This document shows, piece after piece, positions 60,447 to 64,000 of a stretch of DNA of 64,000 nt. How positions within the stretch are numbered: position 1 is the stretch's first letter; each line of letters opens with the position of its first letter. Position numbers and translations under genes: made by a program. The notes under the pieces were generated by a model. It was not told the origin of the DNA. It saw nothing but the letters and a program-made list of their open reading frames with translations, and did no database searches. The DNA is taken from the NCBI GenBank assembly GCA_027704905.1, contig CM051000.1, positions 17,809,648 through 17,873,647 on the forward strand, written 5' to 3'. Source of the stretch: Muraenolepis orangiensis. Lineage: Eukaryota; Chordata; Actinopteri; Gadiformes; Muraenolepididae.

Positions 60447-62617
60447 CCAGGACCACCACACGGGTCGTGTCCGCCAACTTGCCCTCGTCCTCATGGGGGA
60501 TCTGCACCCGGCACTCGAACACCTTGTTGTCCTGCATGGTGATGCGGCGCAGCTTCAGGTCCGCCTTCCCGTTGATGAGGTCGTGGTCCAGGGTGGCGCG
60601 GCCCTCGTACAGCGGCGAGATGTCCGTAGGGCCAGTGGAGTAGTGGGTCAGCACCATTTTCTGCACAGCGGGGGGGGGGGGGCGGTAGAATTGGCCAACG
60701 ATAAAAGAAAAAAAGAAATACATTTGATCAAAGAGCAAGGAAGCACTCCTTCACTGATCAACGAAGAAACCTTGTCGAGGACCCCCGTTTCCTGTTCACC
60801 GGCACTTTCTATATTCTACATTTCTACTATCTAGATTTTTCAAATGAAATGGTCATTTGTGTCACGAGGATTGCCAGACAATTTTGTTCGTACTTGTACA
60901 GTAACCATTAAGGCCTTCTGATTGTGATGCTCTGACTTGTTAATTAGCTTAGCTTATTCTTATACTCTGTGTCTATTGGCTTCACTATTTGACATTGTAG
61001 CCCCTGTATGATGTTGTGTCAAATCTAGGGAGCCAACGTATTGTACTTTTACCTGAGCACTAATACATTTGAGAGCAAAGATTTAAAAAATATTGAAATA
61101 GATTGCCCACTACTCGATGTGCAGAATGCTAAACTACATGAAAGCATGTAGTTCAGCAGAATCTTTCAGTACAATGGAACGCGTACTTACCTCATTCACT
61201 ACCGCAGTATGAATTTCCTACCACAATACAATACTACAAAACTATACACCATTATACAAACAACAATACTTCCACTCATACTACACTACTATACTTATGT
61301 TCACATGTTCATGAGAACAAGATCAACGTTTCGAGTCCTCTGACGTGACCCCTGCCTAGCATCTCCTCCTTCCTTACCTCTGGGATGTTGGGGTTCCCCC
61401 CGTCCACCGTCCAGCTGACAATCACGAATTTGGGCTTTGGGAGAGCGGGATTGAGGGTGAAGACGCAGGGGAGCGTGATGTTGTCCCCGCTGGCAAACTC
61501 ATACATGTCCTGGGGTATGTCGACATTCAGGGCCCTGGCCAGGGACACCACTGTCAAGAGAGACATACATATTTATTTATATACAGAAATGCATGTAAAT
61601 GTAAAGATAGACATGCACCTTTATATATTTATATATATTTATAAATTATATATTCATATATAGACATATATATATATACACATGTATATTTATATACAGA
61701 CATGCATGTAGACATACAGTACTAGTAGTATATAGACAAACATCCATATTTATATATAAACATATATTTCTATGTGCATATTAATATCAAGCATACAGTG
61801 GGGTGTGTGTGGTTGGTGTCTGGTTGAAGCAGCCTCACTCCTCCTGTGGCTGGTAAGGCTGCTTACACCAGCCACATGTGTGTACATTTCTATATGGACA
61901 TACATGTGAGACAAGGGATTTGACCCACTAGGCTACAAAGGAAGACAAAATACAGTAGAAGAAAACAATTAATGGATCTGCTCTTCGATATGGACCATTT
62001 TCTTTATCTCACACACACACACACACACACAAAGCTTCTTTTTTTTCAACCAATAAAAACACCAGACTACAAAGGAAGACAATACAATATAACAATTAAT
62101 GGATCTGCTCTTCTATATGGACTATTTTCTTTATCTCACACACACACACAGCTTTTTTTCCCCAATAAAAACTGAGCCGCATGTCTAATCTCGGCATAAT
62201 TTGTTTTATTAATTTAAACAAGTCATACTTAATGAACTGCAATTATTCTCAAAAGTAATCATATTCTCGACTTGGCCTCAGCTAAAACGGCTCCTAAAGT
62301 CGATGTGCTTGTTTTGAAGTTTCATCGTAAAAAGGCTCAGTTGCGTTCATACATACACGCAGTATATTAATATAATTAATTACATCTAGTCTACCAACAC
62401 AACAATTATTAGCACTCAAAATGCATCACGTTTTCCAAAGCGACTCAACAAAGCGGGAACAGGCCGAACCGTTTGCGAATGGCGAACTTTGCGGAAAAAA
62501 GGTGTGGTTCCCCCCCCCCCCCCAAAAAAAAAGGTAAAGATATCCAAGCAAGGTACGCGCAGGTAAACAGGTCTACTTACCCAGGAAACCCAGAGACAAC
62601 TCAAACACCCCGACCAT
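60447..62617 (-). CDS. gpa33-like alternative 5' exons: signal peptide plus V domain, copy B
   Basis: Three intact exons on the minus strand, in order: 62581-62617, 61378-61550, 60447-60660. Their lengths (37, 173, 214) equal those of gpa33 exons 1-3, with conserved GT/AG borders and phases and no stops. Exon 1 encodes the same 12 residues as copy A. The V domain keeps GDNITLPCVF, SWTVDGG and DNKVFECRV but differs from copy A at about 31 of 129 codons. No C2, membrane or tail exons follow before copy A. A transcript would have to splice 60447 onto the exon 4 acceptor at 55725, which is in frame, or onto exon 2 of copy A. Alternatively it is a truncated duplicate kept open by chance or as a secreted form. 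Expression is unknown. Confidence 0.8.
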
Positions 62618-63157
62618 CTTGGCCTCAGTTGACGTTTCTTCAACCCGACCACAAAGAACTATGGTTTTATTTTTGTTGTGTTTGTTGGTTTGTGTGTGTC
62701 TCTCTCTCTCTGCTAAACTAAACTGTCATTTGCATTGGAGACCAACCCTCCCTGCTGTGCTAGACGCGTTTTTTCTACTGTGAAGCACACTGTCATCTTA
62801 CTCCTCAGCCTATCACAGGGCGTGTTCTCCTGAGCATTCCTCATTAGTCCGACCTCCTCCTCCGCGGTCGTGTTGCAACCTGACCGGCCTCTCCTTCCTT
62901 TACACATGATCCTCCCGCGCCTCCGTCCAGGTGACGTTGGAGACCACAGAAGACCTCTGGTGTGGTGTTTTTTTTAATAGAATGCTCCATCTTATTTTTC
63001 TTTGTCGTGTGTTTCCACACCAAACGTACATCTACAGTCGGATAGCCGCCCACAAGGACTTTGTGAACCCTGGTATTAAATGGTCACACCGAATACATGT
63101 GTTTCTTTTCATTGTCAAAGTCTCCAAAACAGGACAAGACACACACAGAGACTCCAG
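62618..63157 (-). promoter_or_regulatory. gpa33 copy B 5' flank
   Basis: Nearly identical to 58418-58981, differing by a few substitutions and short indels. Likely a duplicated promoter, but not proven. Confidence 0.4.
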
Positions 63158-64000
63158 ACTCCGGCAGAATTTTTCGGGCATCTCTGTGGAGGCTGGGGGC
63201 ATTGAGCTGTGGCCTCAAGGTCATTGGTGCCTCAAGGGGCGGCAACCTTCGTGGTGGACACAGGTGGTCAGGGAAGCCGTCCGGCTGAAGAAGGAGGCCT
63301 TCCGGGCTATGTTAGCCTATGAAACTCCGGACTCAGTTGCGAGGTATCGACAGGCCAAGAGGATGGCAGCCTCGGCTGTAGCGGAGGCAAAGCAGCGGGT
63401 GTGGGAGGAATTCGGAGAAGCCATGGAGAAGGACTTTCAGTCTGCACCAAATCGTTTCTGGCAAACAATCCGGCGCCTCAGGAGGGGGAAGCGTGGATCC
63501 ATCCAAGCTGTGTACAGTAAGGGTGGGACATTGCTGACCTCAACTGAGGAGGTGATCGGGCGGTGGAAAGAAGACTTTGAGGAACTTCTTAACCCAACTA
63601 CACCCTCAATGGTAGAGACAGAGCTGGAGGAGGAAGGACGGCAAACATCAATCTCCCTGGAGGAAGTCACTGTGGTAGTCAAACATCTCCGCAGTGGCAA
63701 AGCACAAGGGGTTGATGAGATCCGTCCAGAAATGCTAAAGGCTCTGGGTGTTGAGGGGCTGTCATGGATGACACGTCTTTTCAACATTGCGTGGAAGTCT
63801 GGGACAGTGCCTGAGGAGTGGCAAACTGGGGTGGTGGTACCCCTGTTCAAAAAGGGTGACCAGAGGGTGTGTGCCAATTTCAGGGGTATCACATTACTCA
63901 GCCTCCCTGGGAAAGTCTACTCCAAGGTGCTGGAAAGGAGGGTTTGGCCGATAGTCGAATCTCAGATTGAAGAGGAACAATGCGGATTCCGCCCTGGTCG
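63158..64000 (+). mobile_element. LINE with open reverse-transcriptase frame, cut by window end
   Basis: From about 63254 to 64000 one plus frame has no stop. It shows WWTQVVREAVRLKKEAFRAM, RFWQTIRRLRRGKRGS, GKAQGVDEIRPEMLKAL, EEWQTGVVVPLFKKGD, CANFRGITLLSLPGKVYSKV and QCGFRPGR. These are the order and spacing of the N-terminal RT blocks of non-LTR retrotransposons. The YxDD block would lie beyond the window. The clade is not assigned. The frame looks recently intact, unlike the LINE fragments elsewhere. Confidence 0.9.

Larger units (their letters stand above)
60423..63157. repeat. gpa33 duplication unit B (distal)
   Basis: Second copy, about 2.74 kb. It is longer because of an insertion of about 190 bp in intron 2 (61012-61203, starting with R1-like sequence) and an internal duplication of about 110 bp in intron 1 (about 61965-62160). 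The upstream side is cut off by LINE sequence at 63158. Confidence 0.93.

Noticed and set aside
60447..62617. Copy B as an ordinary dead pseudogene
   Set aside because: All three exons are open, equal in length to copy A, with intact splice sites, and changes concentrate at non-synonymous positions. Drift alone would have put as many changes in introns.

Overview
The window looks like nuclear DNA of a ray-finned fish. It has vertebrate multi-exon genes with GT/AG introns, fragments of L2-, CR1/Rex1- and other LINEs, tRNA-derived SINEs and a non-autonomous hAT element. The density of long AC and AG dinucleotide arrays is extreme: more than 25 arrays, several of 100-240 bp. Such density is characteristic of gadiform (cod-like) genomes, but the sequence alone does not prove the order.

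Layout. 1-5,250: LINE fragments, minisatellites and dinucleotide arrays, no gene. 5,597-8,068 (+): prss23-like secreted serine protease, two coding exons. 10,751-18,521 (-): tmem39a, eight coding exons plus a candidate 5' UTR exon near 19,150, convergent with prss23. 22,655-28,915 (-): ildr1, nine exons. 33,837-50,347 (-): a second angulin, best read as ildr2 (lsr is the alternative), ten exons. 52,678-58,417 (-): a gpa33-like (A33 antigen, CTX/JAM-type) gene, seven exons. 60,447-62,617 (-): a second copy of gpa33 exons 1-3 with its own 5' flank, lying upstream of the complete gene. 63,158-64,000: an open LINE reverse-transcriptase frame running off the window.

Three adjacent head-to-tail genes (gpa33, ildr2, ildr1) encode type I immunoglobulin-domain membrane proteins of epithelial junctions or surfaces. 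Angulins recruit tricellulin at tricellular junctions, and A33 antigen belongs to a related junctional Ig family. In mammals ILDR2 and GPA33 are also close neighbours, while ILDR1 is on another chromosome.

The strongest unusual signal is the gpa33 duplication. A unit of about 2.4-2.7 kb holding promoter, signal exon and the two V-domain exons exists twice upstream of one shared set of C2, transmembrane and tail exons. Aligned by eye, intron 2 differs by roughly 1-2 % between copies, but the two V-domain exons differ by about 11-12 %, mostly at amino-acid-changing positions. Reading frames, exon lengths, splice sites and phases are all intact. This suggests an alternative V-domain cassette system under diversifying selection, with splice phases that would also allow a V-V-C2 protein.
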